Part shown: piece after piece, positions 26,904-38,300 of the stretch
Numbering within the stretch: position 1 is the stretch's first letter
Layout: the number at the start of each line of letters is the position of its first letter
NCBI RefSeq assembly: GCF_026013905.1
Contig: NZ_CP110257.1
Location: 2,440,001-2,504,000 of the forward strand
Direction: 5' to 3'
Length of the DNA: 64,000 bases
DNA from: Schlegelella aquatica
Lineage (GTDB): Bacteria; Pseudomonadota; Gammaproteobacteria; Burkholderiales; Burkholderiaceae_C
Notes under the pieces: model-generated
What the model saw: only the letters and a program-made list of their open reading frames with translations
Told to the model about the DNA's origin: nothing
The model's database searches: none
Made by a program: the position numbers and the translations under genes

Positions 26904-29321
26904 ATGAACACCGCTTCCCCCATCGAACTGTCCTTTCCGGTGCAAGGCATGACCTGCGCCTCCTGCGTCGGCCGCGTGGAGCGCGCCCTGGGCAAGGTGC
27001 CCGGGGTGCGGCAGGTCAACGTCAATCTTGCCACCGAGACGGCCACCGTGCAGGCCGCCACCCCGGACGTCCTGCCGGGGCTGGTGCAGGCCGTCCAGGA
27101 GGCGGGCTACGGTGTGCCGCACCGCCCGGTGGCCCTGTGCATCGAGGGCATGACCTGCGCCTCGTGCGTCGCTCGTGTCGAGCGGGCGCTGCGCCAGGTG
27201 CCGGGGGTGGCGTCCGCCAGCGTCAACCTGGCCACCGAGACGGCGATGGTGGAGGCCCTGCCGACCGTCGAGCCGCAGGCGCTGCGCGAGGCGGTGCGCC
27301 GGGCCGGCTACGACGCCCGGCTGCCCGACCAACGGCCGGCCGCGGGCGCCAGGGCGCAGCGCTTCACCGAAGGCCATGCCGTCGCGCTGGCCGCCGTGCT
27401 GTCGCTGCCGCTCGTCGTGCCGATGGTCGGCGATCTGCTGGGCCGCCACTGGATGCTGCCGGCGTGGTGGCAATGGCTGCTCGCCACACCGGTGCAGTTC
27501 TGGCTGGGTGCCCGCTTCTACCGGGCGGGCTGGAAGGCCCTGCGTGCCGGCACCGGCAACATGGACCTGCTCGTCGCCTTGGGCACGAGCGCCGCGTACG
27601 GCCTGAGCGTCTGGCTCTGGCTGCAGGACCCGGAGGGCATGCCGCACCTGTACTTCGAATCCTCGGCGGTGGTGATCACGCTCGTGCTGCTGGGCAAGTG
27701 GCTCGAAGCGCGTGCCAAGCGGCAGACGACCGAGGCCATCCGGGCGCTCCAGGCTCTGCGCCCCGACACCGCCCGCCTGTGGCGCGAAGGACGCGAGGTG
27801 CCGGTGCCCATCGGCGAGGTGAAGCCGGGCGACGTCGTGATCGTGCGCCCCGGCGAGCGCGTGCCCGTGGACGGCGAGGTGGTCGAAGGACAGACCCATG
27901 CGGACGAATCCATGCTGACCGGCGAGAGCTTGCCGGTGGCCAAGCACCCGGGCGACCGCATGACCGGGGGCTCGGTCAACGGCGAGGGCCTGGTGCGGCT
28001 GCGCACCACCGCCGTGGGCGCCGAGACGGCGCTCGCCCGCATCGTGCGCCTGGTGGAATCCGCGCAGGCGGCCAAAGCCCCGATCCAGCGGCTGGTGGAC
28101 CGGGTCAGTGCGGTGTTCGTCCCGGTGGTCGTCGCAATTGCCGTGCTCACGTGGCTCGGCTGGGGCTTGGCCGTGGGCGACTGGGAGGCCGCGGTCCTGC
28201 ATGCAGTGGCGGTGCTCGTCATCGCCTGCCCGTGCGCGCTCGGCCTGGCGACGCCGGCCGCCATCATGGCAGGCACCGGGACGGCCGCCCGCCACGGCAT
28301 TCTCATCAAAGACGCCGAGGCGCTGGAGATCGCGCACTCGGTGCAGGTGGTCGCGTTCGACAAGACCGGCACGCTGACCGAAGGACGGCCGCAGCTCGTG
28401 GCGCTGCATGCGGTGGCGGGAGGCACCGACGAGCAGGCGCTCGCGCTGGCGGCCTGCGTGCAGGCCGGCAGCGAGCATCCGCTGGCCCGTGCAGTGATGG
28501 AAGCCGCGCAGGCCCGAGGCATCGCGCCCGCGCCGGCCTCGGCCGTGAAGGCGGTCCCCGGGCGAGGGGTGCAGGCCGAGGTGGACGGCCGCACGCTGAG
28601 CCTGGGCAGCACGCGGTGGATGGACGAACTGGGGGTCGATCGCTCGGCGCTCGCCGAGCTGGCCGCGCGCCTGCAGTCCGAAGGCCGGACCGTCTCCTGG
28701 CTGGCCGAAGGCGCCGAGGCACCGCGGCTCATCGCCCTGCTCGCCTTCGGCGACAGGGTCAAACGCACCGCCCGGCAGGCCGTGGCGGCCTTGCACAGGC
28801 GCGGCATCCACACCGTGCTGGTGAGCGGCGACAACGCCGGGAGCGTCCAGGCGGTCGCCGCGCAGCTGGGCATCGACGAAGTGCGCGCCGAGGTCCTGCC
28901 GGCCGACAAGGCGGCGATCGTCGCCCAGCTGCGCGAGGGCCGGCGGCGCGTCGCCATGGTGGGCGACGGCATCAACGACGCGCCGGCGCTGGCCGCGGCC
29001 GACGTCGGCATGGCGATGAGCTCGGGCACCGATGTGGCGATGCACGCCGCCGGCATCACCCTGATGCGCGGGGACCCGGCGCTGGTGGCCGACGCGATCG
29101 ACATCTCGCGCCGAACCACGCGCAAGATCCACCAGAACCTCTTCTGGGCCTTCGTCTATAACGTGGTGGGCATCCCGCTGGCCGCGCTGGGCGGGCTGAG
29201 CCCGGTGATTGCCGGGGCCGCCATGGCCTTGAGCAGTGTGAGCGTCGTGACCAACGCGCTCACGCTCACCCGCTGGCGCCCGTCCGGTCAGCAGGCGCCC
29301 CAGCAAGGAGACGCGTCATGA
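26904..29321 (+). CDS. copA: Copper-exporting P1B-type ATPase
   Basis: 805-aa inner-membrane pump that exports Cu(I) to the periplasm. Two N-terminal heavy-metal-associated domains carry GMTCASC at residues 15-21 and 82-88. Then come membrane helices, the actuator loop with TGES, the transmembrane CPC motif (Cys442-Pro-Cys444), phosphorylation motif DKTGTLT (Asp486), HP in SEHPLA and the hinge [10 protein letters not shown]. The last helices include [12 protein letters not shown] and [15 protein letters not shown], the PIB-1 type signature for copper. No ribosome binding site precedes the ATG; the promoter sits directly upstream. The stop overlaps cueR as ATGA. Confidence 0.97.
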   Translation: MNTASPIELSFPVQGMTCASCVGRVERALGKVPGVRQVNVNLATETATVQAATPDVLPGLVQAVQEAGYGVPHRPVALCIEGMTCASCVARVERALRQVPGVASASVNLATETAMVEALPTVEPQALREAVRRAGYDARLPDQRPAAGARAQRFTEGHAVALAAVLSLPLVVPMVGDLLGRHWMLPAWWQWLLATPVQFWLGARFYRAGWKALRAGTGNMDLLVALGTSAAYGLSVWLWLQDPEGMPHLYFESSAVVITLVLLGKWLEARAKRQTTEAIRALQALRPDTARLWREGREVPVPIGEVKPGDVVIVRPGERVPVDGEVVEGQTHADESMLTGESLPVAKHPGDRMTGGSVNGEGLVRLRTTAVGAETALARIVRLVESAQAAKAPIQRLVDRVSAVFVPVVVAIAVLTWLGWGLAVGDWEAAVLHAVAVLVIACPCALGLATPAAIMAGTGTAARHGILIKDAEALEIAHSVQVVAFDKTGTLTEGRPQLVALHAVAGGTDEQALALAACVQAGSEHPLARAVMEAAQARGIAPAPASAVKAVPGRGVQAEVDGRTLSLGSTRWMDELGVDRSALAELAARLQSEGRTVSWLAEGAEAPRLIALLAFGDRVKRTARQAVAALHRRGIHTVLVSGDNAGSVQAVAAQLGIDEVRAEVLPADKAAIVAQLREGRRRVAMVGDGINDAPALAAADVGMAMSSGTDVAMHAAGITLMRGDPALVADAIDISRRTTRKIHQNLFWAFVYNVVGIPLAALGGLSPVIAGAAMALSSVSVVTNALTLTRWRPSGQQAPQQGDAS

Positions 29322-29746
29322 ACATCGGTGAAGCCGCGGCCGCCACAGGCGTGTCCGCCAAGATGATCCGGCACTACGAGAGCCTGGGCCTGCTGCCCCC
29401 GGTGGCGCGCACCGACTCCGGCTACCGCCAGTACGACGACAACTCGCTGCACACGCTGCGCTTCATTCGACGTGCGCGCGATCTGGGCTTCGGCATCGAG
29501 GAGATCCGCACGCTGCTGCAACTGTGGCGCAACCGCCAGCGGGCGAGCAGCGAGGTCAAGCGCGTGGCGCTGCAACATGCGGCCGATCTGCAGCGCCGCA
29601 TCGAGGAGATGCAGGCGATGAAGCACACGCTGGAGCAACTCGCCACCCATTGCAACGGCGACGACCGGCCCGAGTGCCCGATCCTGGAGGACCTCGCCTC
29701 GCATCCGCCGGGCTGCCACGCGAGCAACGGCGCGCGCTTCAGGTGA
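29318..29746 (+). CDS. cueR: MerR-family copper efflux regulator
   Basis: 142-aa copper sensor that activates the copA promoter by untwisting its 19-bp spacer. The N-terminal MerR helix-turn-helix reads [28 protein letters not shown]; a long dimerisation helix follows; the metal loop has Cys112 and Cys120 (CNGDDRPEC), the same positions and spacing as in E. coli CueR, fitting two-coordinate Cu(I), Ag(I) or Au(I). The residue before the loop pattern, Ser78 in the ASSEVK helix, is also the CueR-like choice. It is translationally coupled to copA, so the regulator is made under its own control. Confidence 0.95.
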   Translation: MNIGEAAAATGVSAKMIRHYESLGLLPPVARTDSGYRQYDDNSLHTLRFIRRARDLGFGIEEIRTLLQLWRNRQRASSEVKRVALQHAADLQRRIEEMQAMKHTLEQLATHCNGDDRPECPILEDLASHPPGCHASNGARFR

Positions 29747-29750
29747 ACGA

Positions 29751-29770
29751 ATGCCGCCCGCAGGCGGCAT
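29751..29770. terminator. Hairpin between convergent cueR and cytochrome c4 genes
   Basis: ATGCCGCC and GGCGGCAT pair perfectly as an 8-bp stem with a CGCA loop, 4 bases after the cueR stop and 28 bases before the cytochrome stop. There is no clear T tract on either strand. Its position in a convergent gap suggests it ends transcription from both sides, perhaps with Rho. Confidence 0.6.
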
Positions 29771-29798
29771 GGTGGTTCGCCGGGCGCCGGGCCGGCGA

Positions 29799-30461
29799 TC
29801 AGCGGAAGCGGTCCTGCTCGACCGTCTTGAGCTCGCCTTGCAGCGAGCCGATGTAATCGGCGATCTGCTTGAGCTCGACGTTGCTGAACTGCTTGACTTG
29901 CCCTGCCATGATCGCGTTGGCGCGGCCGATGTAGCGGTTGTTCTCGGTCTTGTACGACTTGAGCGCGACGAAGAGGTAGTCGGCGTACTGACCCGCGAGC
30001 TTGGGGTAGCTCGGATCGATGGCCTTGCTGAAGTTCTCGCCGTGGCACGACACGCACGCGCCCTTTTGCAGCAGCTGCGCGACCTGCGCGCTGGGCTCCT
30101 TGGTGGGCTTGGCCGGGGCCGGCGCGGCCTGGGCCAGTTGCTCGTAGTAGGCCGCGATGTCGGCCATGTCCTGGTCGCTCAGCGATTCGGCGATGCCGCG
30201 CATCGTCGGATGCTTGCGCTCACCCTTCTTGTAGGCGTTGAGCGCGGCCACGATGTACTTGGCGTTCTGGCCGGCGATCTTCGGGACCTTGTGCACTTCG
30301 GGGAAGCTGGACTGGTAGCCCGCGATGTTGTGGCAGCCGATGCACAGCGACACCTTCTTTTCACCCGCCTTCGCGTCCTGCGCGTGGGCAGCGCCTGCAA
30401 AGCCGGCCATGACACCGGCCGCAGCGGCCAGCACCGTCATCGTGGAAAGCACTTTCTTCAT
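29799..30461 (-). CDS. Diheme cytochrome c4
   Basis: 220-aa periplasmic electron carrier. A Sec signal peptide ends at AHA (about residue 27). Two heme c sites are CIGCH (Cys40, Cys43, His44) and CVSCH (Cys136, Cys139, His140). Axial Met candidates are Met87 in HPTMRGI and Met185 in ANAIMAGQV, giving two His/Met hemes in two similar halves, the c4 layout. Members pass electrons from the bc1 complex to terminal oxidases. The ATG at 30461 is chosen because it starts the signal peptide. TATAAT on the minus strand at 30505-30510 is a good -10. Confidence 0.93.
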   Translation of the reverse strand: MKKVLSTMTVLAAAAGVMAGFAGAAHAQDAKAGEKKVSLCIGCHNIAGYQSSFPEVHKVPKIAGQNAKYIVAALNAYKKGERKHPTMRGIAESLSDQDMADIAAYYEQLAQAAPAPAKPTKEPSAQVAQLLQKGACVSCHGENFSKAIDPSYPKLAGQYADYLFVALKSYKTENNRYIGRANAIMAGQVKQFSNVELKQIADYIGSLQGELKTVEQDRFR

Positions 30462-30504
30462 GGGGTTGCGCGGGAAGTTTCGGGTTTTTCGAAAGCAACC
30501 CCTC

Positions 30505-30527
30505 ATTATATGCAGGGCTCTTATACT
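30505..30527. promoter_or_regulatory. Back-to-back -10 elements between cytochrome c4 and moxR
   Basis: TATAAT on the minus strand (30505-30510) points to the cytochrome c4 gene and TATACT on the plus strand (30522-30527) points to the MoxR gene. They lie in the only A/T-rich pocket of the 105-base divergent gap. No convincing -35 hexamers are visible. GGGGTTGC (30462-30469) and GCAACCCC (30495-30502) form an inverted repeat in the cytochrome leader. Confidence 0.55.
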
Positions 30528-30566
30528 CGCCGGACCCCTTCAACGCTCTGATCCAGCTCAGCTTCC

Positions 30567-31409
<843 letters not shown>

Positions 31410-31524
31410 TCGACCCGCGGCCGGTGGTGCTCGAAGGCCACGGCGTGCGTGCGGAGCCCCTGGCCCCCCGCGCACGCCGGCGAGTTGGGCGGGGCGTCGG
31501 CCCGCTCGCGTTCAGCGGGGAAGC

Positions 31525-32025
31525 TCAGCGGTAGTACAGCTCCCGCGGGCGCTGCCGCAGCGCCTCCTTGGCCAGCGCCCGCAGCAGCATCGCGATGGCG
31601 CCCGAGAAAGCCTCGTCGAACTCGGCCTCGGCGCCGCTGGCGGCCACCACGATGCCGTCCAGCCAGACGCTGCCCCACAGCGCGGTGTCGCCCGGGCGCA
31701 GCCGGTGCGCCTGGGCCGTCTGCAGCCGGAAGCTGTCCTGCCCGTGCAGCCAGCTCAGCCGCGCCTTGGCCCGCGCGAAGCCGGCGTAGTCCGCGTCCCA
31801 TTCGGCTCGCTGCTTGCCGTAGGTGTGCTCGCACAGGATCGCCTCCTCGAAGCTGGCATTGAGCGGCGTGCGGGCCGGGTCCATCACCACGACATGGAAC
31901 ACGCCGCTGCCGTTGATGCGGCCGTCGAGCGTGGCCGCCTCGATCATGGGGCGGGCCATCTCGAGGGCGCGGGCGACGAGGTCGCGGTCGATCAGAGCGC
32001 TGTCGCTCGGGCGGTGGGTGTCCAT
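31525..32025 (-). CDS. Conserved hypothetical protein between MoxR and VWA genes
   Basis: 166-aa acidic soluble-looking protein that I do not recognise. Visible features are VVVMDPARTPLNASFEEAILCEHTYGK, EWDADYAGFARAKARLSWLHG and a C-terminal GSVWLDGIVVAASGAEAEFDEAFSGAIAMLLRALA that could form a ligand pocket with a helix. No signal peptide or membrane segment. Coding support comes from an ordered codon pattern and a sensible start (ATG 32025); its orientation, opposite to both neighbours, is odd for a gene inside a moxR-VWA pair. It may be a partner or substrate of that system or a later insertion. Confidence 0.7.
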   Translation of the reverse strand: MDTHRPSDSALIDRDLVARALEMARPMIEAATLDGRINGSGVFHVVVMDPARTPLNASFEEAILCEHTYGKQRAEWDADYAGFARAKARLSWLHGQDSFRLQTAQAHRLRPGDTALWGSVWLDGIVVAASGAEAEFDEAFSGAIAMLLRALAKEALRQRPRELYYR

Positions 32026-32212
32026 GGTCGTTCGGCTCCCTGTCTTTGGATGCAGGTCAATGGGTGCTGCGCCCGGCAGGCAAACGGCGTGCCGGCGCGC
32101 CCAGCCCCTGCCGCGGCCCCGTCGACCGCCTGAGTGCAGGCACCCACCGCGAACCCGGCGATACACCACGCGCCGCGCGGCGCTGCCACAATAGCCGAGC
32201 GAAGGACACGCC

Positions 32213-33397
32213 ATGCTCATCGACTTCTTCTTCACCTTGCGCACGGCCAAGCTGCCGGTCTCGATCAAGGAGTACCTGACGCTGCTCGAGGCGCTCCAGC
32301 ACGGCGTGATCGACGACGACGGCGGCCCCACGATCGACAAGTTCTACTACCTGGCGCGCACGACGCTGGTGAAGGACGAGGCCCACTTCGACAAGTTCGA
32401 TCGGGCCTTTTCGGCCTACTTCAAGGGCGTGGAGCTGCTCACCGACTTCGGCAAGGACATTCCGCTGGAGTGGCTGCAGAAGCGGCTGGAGCTGGAGCTC
32501 TCGCCCGAGGAAAAGGCGCAGATCGAAAAGCTCGGCTGGGACGAGCTGATGAAGCGGCTCAAGGAGCTGTTCGAGCAGCAGAAGGAGCGGCACGAAGGCG
32601 GCAGCCGCTACATCGGCACCGGCGGCACGTCGCCTTTCGGCGCGTGGGGCTACAACCCCGAGGGCATCCGCATCGGCCAGGACCGCTCGCGCAACCGCAG
32701 CGCGATCAAGGTGTGGGACCAACGCCAGTTCAAGGATTACGACGACTCCCTGGAACTGGGCACCCGCAACATCAAGGTCGCACTGCGCCGGCTGCGCCGC
32801 TTCGCGCGCGAGGGCTCCGAGCTGGAGCTGGACCTGGAAGACACCATCCACAGCACCGCGGCCAACGCGGGGATGCTGGACATCAAGATGGTGCCCGAGC
32901 GCCACAATCACGTGAAGGTGCTGCTGCTGATGGACGTGGGCGGCACGATGGACGAGCACATCCACCGGGTGGAGGAGCTCTTCAGCGCGGCCAAGGCCGA
33001 GTTCAAGCACCTGGAGTTCTACTACTTCCACAACTGCGTCTACGACTACATGTGGAAGAACAACCGCCGGCGCTACAGCGAGAAGTTCCCGACCTGGGAC
33101 GTGATCCGCAAGTACAACAAGGATTACAAGCTCGTCTTCGTCGGCGACGCGACGATGAGCCCCTACGAGATCCTGCAGCCGGGCGGCAGCGTCGAGTACA
33201 ACAACGAGGAGCCGGGCGCCGAGTGGCTGCAGCGGCTCACCCATGCGTTCCCCAAGTACGTGTGGATCAATCCGGAGCCTCAGGGGGTGTGGGCCTACCG
33301 ACAGTCCATCTCCATCATCCAGCAGATCATGAACCAGCGCATGTTCCCGCTCACGCTCACGGGCCTGGAACAGGCGATGCGGCTGCTCAGCAAGTAA
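32213..33397 (+). CDS. VWA-domain protein, CoxE/YehP-like partner of MoxR
   Basis: 394-aa protein with an N-terminal helical region rich in Lys/Glu (residues about 90-130), a middle segment, and a C-terminal von Willebrand A-type domain (VKVLLLMDVGGTMDEH). The metal site starts at Asp241 as DVGGT rather than the usual DxSxS, so Mg2+ coordination may be altered, a feature I believe is common in this subfamily. Later HNCVYDYMWKNNRRRY and LVFVGDATMSPYEI complete the domain. It is the usual partner of the MoxR ATPase at 30567. The start ATG 32213 follows AAGGACACGCC. Confidence 0.88.
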   Translation: MLIDFFFTLRTAKLPVSIKEYLTLLEALQHGVIDDDGGPTIDKFYYLARTTLVKDEAHFDKFDRAFSAYFKGVELLTDFGKDIPLEWLQKRLELELSPEEKAQIEKLGWDELMKRLKELFEQQKERHEGGSRYIGTGGTSPFGAWGYNPEGIRIGQDRSRNRSAIKVWDQRQFKDYDDSLELGTRNIKVALRRLRRFAREGSELELDLEDTIHSTAANAGMLDIKMVPERHNHVKVLLLMDVGGTMDEHIHRVEELFSAAKAEFKHLEFYYFHNCVYDYMWKNNRRRYSEKFPTWDVIRKYNKDYKLVFVGDATMSPYEILQPGGSVEYNNEEPGAEWLQRLTHAFPKYVWINPEPQGVWAYRQSISIIQQIMNQRMFPLTLTGLEQAMRLLSK

Positions 33398-33404
33398 GCG
33401 CCGG

Positions 33405-35303
33405 ATGAGATGGTGCCTGGCGCTCTGGCTGGTCGCGGCGCTCGGTCTCGGGGGGCCGGCGTTGGCTCAGGAGACCTCGGCCCCCGCCTCCGCCCCCGAG
33501 GCCGCAGCCGAAGCCCCAAGCGGCGCGCAGCCGCCCGCGGCGCCTGCTTCTGCGCCTGAGGAATCAGGGGCTCCCGGTGCGGGTGGCCTGCCTGCCGTGC
33601 AATACCGGCTGCGGGTGGAAGCGCCCTCGGGGCTGGACGACCTGCTCGAGCGGCACCTGGACTTGGCGCGGTTCCGGGGGCAGAGCGACATCACCGAGCT
33701 CGAGCTCGGCCGCCTGATTGCCGCCGCCCCGGCCCAAGCGCGCGCCCTGTTGGAGACCGAAGGCTACTTCGCGGCCCAAGTCCAGGCGCGCCGCGAGCCG
33801 AGCGCGCCCGGAGAGCCCGCGCAGGTGGTGGTGGAGGTCCAGCCCGGGCCTCGCGCCTCCATCGGGCGCCTGACGCTGGAGATCCAGGGCGACCTGCAGG
33901 ATCTGGCGGAGGGCGGGGATGCGCATGCGGCCAGCCTGACGCAGACGCTCAAGGAACGCTGGCCGCTGAAACCCGGCACGCCGTTCACCCAAGCGGCATG
34001 GACCGCCGCCAAGAACGCCTTCCTGGGCGGCCTGCGCGCCGACGGCTACCCCGCGGCCTCGTATGCGGGCACGGTCGCGCAGGTGGATGCGACGACCCAT
34101 CAGGTGCGCATCTTCGTCGTGGCCGACAGCGGTCCGTTGTTCCGGGTCGGCCCCATCCGCGTCGAAGGGGTGGAACGCACGACCGAAGACGCGGTGCGCA
34201 ACCTGGCCCCCTTCGACACCGGCGACATCTTCACCGAGAAGATGCTCCTCGATTACCAGGAGCGTTTGCAGCGCTCGGGGCTTTACGCCGGCGTGGCGGT
34301 GGAACTGGAGGGCGACCCGCAACAGGCGCAAGCGGCCCCCGTCATCGTACGCGTGAGGGAGAACAAGCTGCAGTCGGCCACGGTGAGCGTGGGCTTCAGC
34401 ACCAACACGGGCCCGCGCGCGGGGGTGGAGTACACCCATCGCCGCGTTTTCGGCTTCGAATGGATCGCCACCGGCCGTATCAAGCTCGCTCGGGACCAGC
34501 GCGACATCGGGCTGGACCTGCTCTCCTATCCCAAGGAGGACGGCTACCGCAACCTCTTCTCGCTCGCGGCCGAGATGCTCGATGCGGGCGGCGCGCGCAC
34601 CGACACCCAGTCGGTGCGGTACGGCCGCTCGCAGGACACGGAGCGCATCAGCCGCCTGTACTACCTGGAGTTCAACCGCACCCGCCTGGAGACGGCCTCG
34701 GGGCAGACCACCGACCGGGCCTTGTGGGCCAACTACGAGTGGACCTGGCGCCGCGTGGACAGCATCGTCTTTCCCACGCGCGGTGTCGTGGTCCAGGCCC
34801 AGGGCGGCGGCGGCGTGACCGACGATGCACAAGGCGACCGAGGCCCGTTCGCGCGGGCGGTGCTGCATGCTCACACGTACTGGCCCCTGCCCGGCCAGCG
34901 CATCGGCCTGCTGCGCGGCCAGGTGGGTCAGGTGTTCACGCGTGACGGGCTGCGCGTGCCGGATTCGCTGCTCTTCCGCGCCGGGGGCGACGACTCGGTG
35001 CGCGGCTATGGCTACCGCACCCTGGGCCCGGTGCGCGACGGCGCCGTGGTGGGCGGCCCGGTGATCGCCACCGGCACCGCGGAGCTGATGTGGCCGATCT
35101 CGAGCCGGCTGCGCGACTGGTACGGCGCGGTCTTCGTGGATGCGGGCCATGCCGCCCGGCGCTGGGCCGACTGGAAGCCGGTGGTCGGTTATGGCGCCGG
35201 GGTGCGCTGGCGCAGCCCGATCGGGCCGCTGCGCGCCGACATCGCGTACGGCGACGAGGTCAAGCGCTTTCGCTTGCATCTGAGCGTGGGAGTGACCTTC
35301 TGA
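33405..35303 (+). CDS. tamA: Translocation and assembly module subunit TamA (Omp85 family)
   Basis: 632-aa outer-membrane protein. Signal peptide to about residue 21 (GGPALA cut), a low-complexity Ala/Pro/Glu stretch to about 60, then three POTRA-type domains (about 65-330), and a 16-stranded beta-barrel with the Omp85 hallmarks GRSQD and the VRGY motif (DSVRGYGYRTLGP) near residue 530. It ends in F (HLSVGVTF), as beta-barrel proteins do. It acts with TamB to insert some autotransporters and transport phospholipids. The VWA gene ends 7 bases upstream, so one transcript is possible. Confidence 0.93.
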   Translation: MRWCLALWLVAALGLGGPALAQETSAPASAPEAAAEAPSGAQPPAAPASAPEESGAPGAGGLPAVQYRLRVEAPSGLDDLLERHLDLARFRGQSDITELELGRLIAAAPAQARALLETEGYFAAQVQARREPSAPGEPAQVVVEVQPGPRASIGRLTLEIQGDLQDLAEGGDAHAASLTQTLKERWPLKPGTPFTQAAWTAAKNAFLGGLRADGYPAASYAGTVAQVDATTHQVRIFVVADSGPLFRVGPIRVEGVERTTEDAVRNLAPFDTGDIFTEKMLLDYQERLQRSGLYAGVAVELEGDPQQAQAAPVIVRVRENKLQSATVSVGFSTNTGPRAGVEYTHRRVFGFEWIATGRIKLARDQRDIGLDLLSYPKEDGYRNLFSLAAEMLDAGGARTDTQSVRYGRSQDTERISRLYYLEFNRTRLETASGQTTDRALWANYEWTWRRVDSIVFPTRGVVVQAQGGGGVTDDAQGDRGPFARAVLHAHTYWPLPGQRIGLLRGQVGQVFTRDGLRVPDSLLFRAGGDDSVRGYGYRTLGPVRDGAVVGGPVIATGTAELMWPISSRLRDWYGAVFVDAGHAARRWADWKPVVGYGAGVRWRSPIGPLRADIAYGDEVKRFRLHLSVGVTF

Positions 35304-38300
35304 TGGACGAGCCGCGCGCCCCCTCGCCTGGCGACACGGCGCCGCGCCCGCCCGCCGCGCCGGGCCGGCGTCGCAACGCGCGAGTGACGATCGCCGCGGT
35401 GCTGGGGCTCGTGCTGGCCCTGGTGCTCGGCTTGGGGCTGGCGGCGCGGTGGATGCTCGTCGAGCCGGCGGGCACCCGGTGGCTGCTGGATCAGCTCCAG
35501 CGCCGCACGGCGCGCGTCCAGGTGGAAGGCGTCGAGGGGGCGTTGCTCGGCGACTTCCAGGCCCGCCTGGTGCGGCTGGATCTCGGCTCGACGCGCTGGA
35601 CCCTGCACGGGCTGCGTTGGCAAGGGCTGACTTGGGGGGGCTGGCAATGGGCGAGCCCCCACGCGCGCGTCGAGGTGGCCATCTTCGAGGCGCAGCGGGC
35701 AATCATCGAGCGCGGGGCGCCGCGCCCCTCGGCCCGCGTTGGCGGCCCGCCCGCCACGCTGCGCTCACCCGTCTGGCTGACGGTCGGGCGCCTCGCCATC
35801 GCGGAAGTGCTCCTGCCCGGGGTGGCCGTGCCGGTGCGCGACCTCGGGGTGCAGCGCCTCGTGCTCGCAGACGTGCACGAGCTGGGCGCGCTGTCCGCCC
35901 GCTGGAACGGACTGCTCCTCCAGGGCGAGGCGCGGCTGGAGGCGGCGGCGCCCTTCGCCTTGCAGGCGCGCAGCTCGGTGCGCAGCGACCCTTCCACCGG
36001 GCCCGACGCCGTGCCGGCCTGGGCTCGCGGTGTGGAGGCCGAGGCCACGGCGCGCGGCCCGCTGGCGCAGGTCGAGGTTCAGGCTCACGTGGCGATGCAG
36101 GACCAGCGCCTGCAGGCGCGCGGCACGCTCACACCGTTCTCCGCGGCGCCTCTGGCGCGCGTCGAAGCATCGTTCGAGCGGGTCGATCTCGCCCGGCTGT
36201 TGGCGGCCTTCACCCCGCGCGCCCCCACGACGGAGCTGAACGGCCAGGCGACGGCCCGACTGCCGCAGGCGGCGGGGGAGCCGCTCTCCCTCAGCTTGCA
36301 GCTTCGCAATGCAGCAGCGGGCCGTTGGGATACGCGCCGGCTGCCCGTGGGCGAACTGCGCCTCGAAGCCCGCGGCGCCCGGGACGACTGGACGCTGCAA
36401 CGCGCCGAACTGGCCGCACTCGGTGCCGACGGCCGGCCGGCCGGGCGGCTCGCGGGCAGCGGCGGCTACCGCCAGGATCGTCTCACGCTGGCCCTGCGCT
36501 TCGACGGGCTCGACCTGGCCGCCCTGGACCGGCGGGCCCCGCCAGTGCAGTTGAACGGCCCGCTCGAGGCCGCCGTGCAGCGCGCGCCGGCCGGCACCGG
36601 GGCCCCTTACAGCCTGGTCGAACTCGGCGCGCGCTTGCAGGGCCTGTGGACGCCGCCTGCCCCTGCGCCGGGGCGCGGGCGCCGGGCGGCCGCGGCACCG
36701 CGCGAATTCACACTGGAGGCGCGGGCACGGGCCACGCCGCAGCGCATCGAACTGCTGCCCTCGGAAGTGCGCGCAGGCGGCGCCCGGCTGGCCTTGCGCG
36801 GGATGGCGCAACGCGCCCCCGAGGCATGGAACGTGACGGGCGAGGTGGACGCGCGCGACTTCGACCCCCGGCTGTGGTGGTCGCCCGAGCCCGGGTCGGC
36901 CTGGGCGACGACGGACAGCCGTCTCAATGCAAGGGCCCGCCTGCAAGGCGCATGGCCGCTCGGCGCGGCGGCGGGCGACTGGCGCCGACGCGCGAGCGGC
37001 GAAGTCCTCGTGCAACTCGTCGACAGCGTGCTCGCCGGCCAAGCGCTCGAGCTGGAGGCCACCGCCCGTGCCCGGCAGGGCGTGTGGGATGCCCAGGCGC
37101 ACGCGCGCGCCGGCAGCAACACCGCGCGCTTGGAGGCGCGTCTGCGGCCGCCGGCCGCGGGCCAAGCGCCCGACCCGGGGGATCGCCTCACGTTGTCGGT
37201 GGACGCCCCGGACCTGCGGCAACTGCAAGCGTGGGCACAGGCGCTGGGCTGGAGCGGGTTGCAGGGCAGCGGCCGCCTCGAGGCACGCGCCCGTGGCGGG
37301 CTGGGCGCGTGGTGGGTGGACGGCGCGCCCCCCGCCGGGCTGCAGACCGACGGCCAGGCCCAGCTGCGCGGAGGGCGGCTGGGGGGGTACGCGCTGGACC
37401 GTCTGGACGGCCGCTGGCAAGGCGCGCTGCGGGAAGGCGCGCCCATCGAGGGCCTGCTCGACCTCGAAGGGCTGCAGCTCGCGGGCCTCACCGTGACCCG
37501 CGCCCACGCCACCGCGCAAGGGCACGCGGGAGACCACCGCCTGACGCTGGAAGCCCATCTGCGCCAGGGGGCACGCACCGAAGCGGCCGTGGCGGCCAGC
37601 CAACCCGACAAGGGCGCGGCCGCCGCGCCGGGCGTGGCGGTCGATGCGCCGGTCACTTCGCCGCTGCTGCTCACGCTGCAACTCGACGGCGCCTACACCC
37701 AGGTGGGCGAGGCGTCGCAATGGAATGTCCGCATCCCCGCCTTCCTCCTGCGGCCCGCCGCCTCGGCCACGGCGGCCCCGCGCGAGGAGGCCCTGCCCCT
37801 GCTCGAAGCCCGCGACCTGCGGCTCGTGTGGAGGCGCGCAGGGGCGAGCGAATCGTGGACGCTCGAACCGGGCCGGCTGCAAGGGCTGGGGGCCTCGCTC
37901 ACCTGGCGCGAGGCGCGCTGGTCGCGCGAGGGCGATCGGCGCGAACTGGCGCTGGACGGCGACGTGGAGCCGTTCGCCGTGGCCCCGTTGCTCAAGCGGT
38001 TGCAGCCGGACTTCGGCTGGGCGGGCGACCTGCGCGTGGGCGGTCGGTTCCGGCTGCGCTCCACTCCTGAGGTGAGCGGCCTGATCGAACTGCAACGCAC
38101 CGGCGGCGACTTGCAGATCGTGGAGTTCGGCAGCGTGCAAAGGCTCGGTCTGCGGCACGCGGCGCTGCGCTTCGAGGCCCAGGCCGGTCTGTGGCGCCTG
38201 ACCCAGCGCGTCGAAGGCGCGGGGCTGGGGCTCGTGGCCGGCGAGCAGACGGTGCGAACCTCGCCGTTGGCCTTGTGGCCCGAACCGCAGGCGCCGGTGA

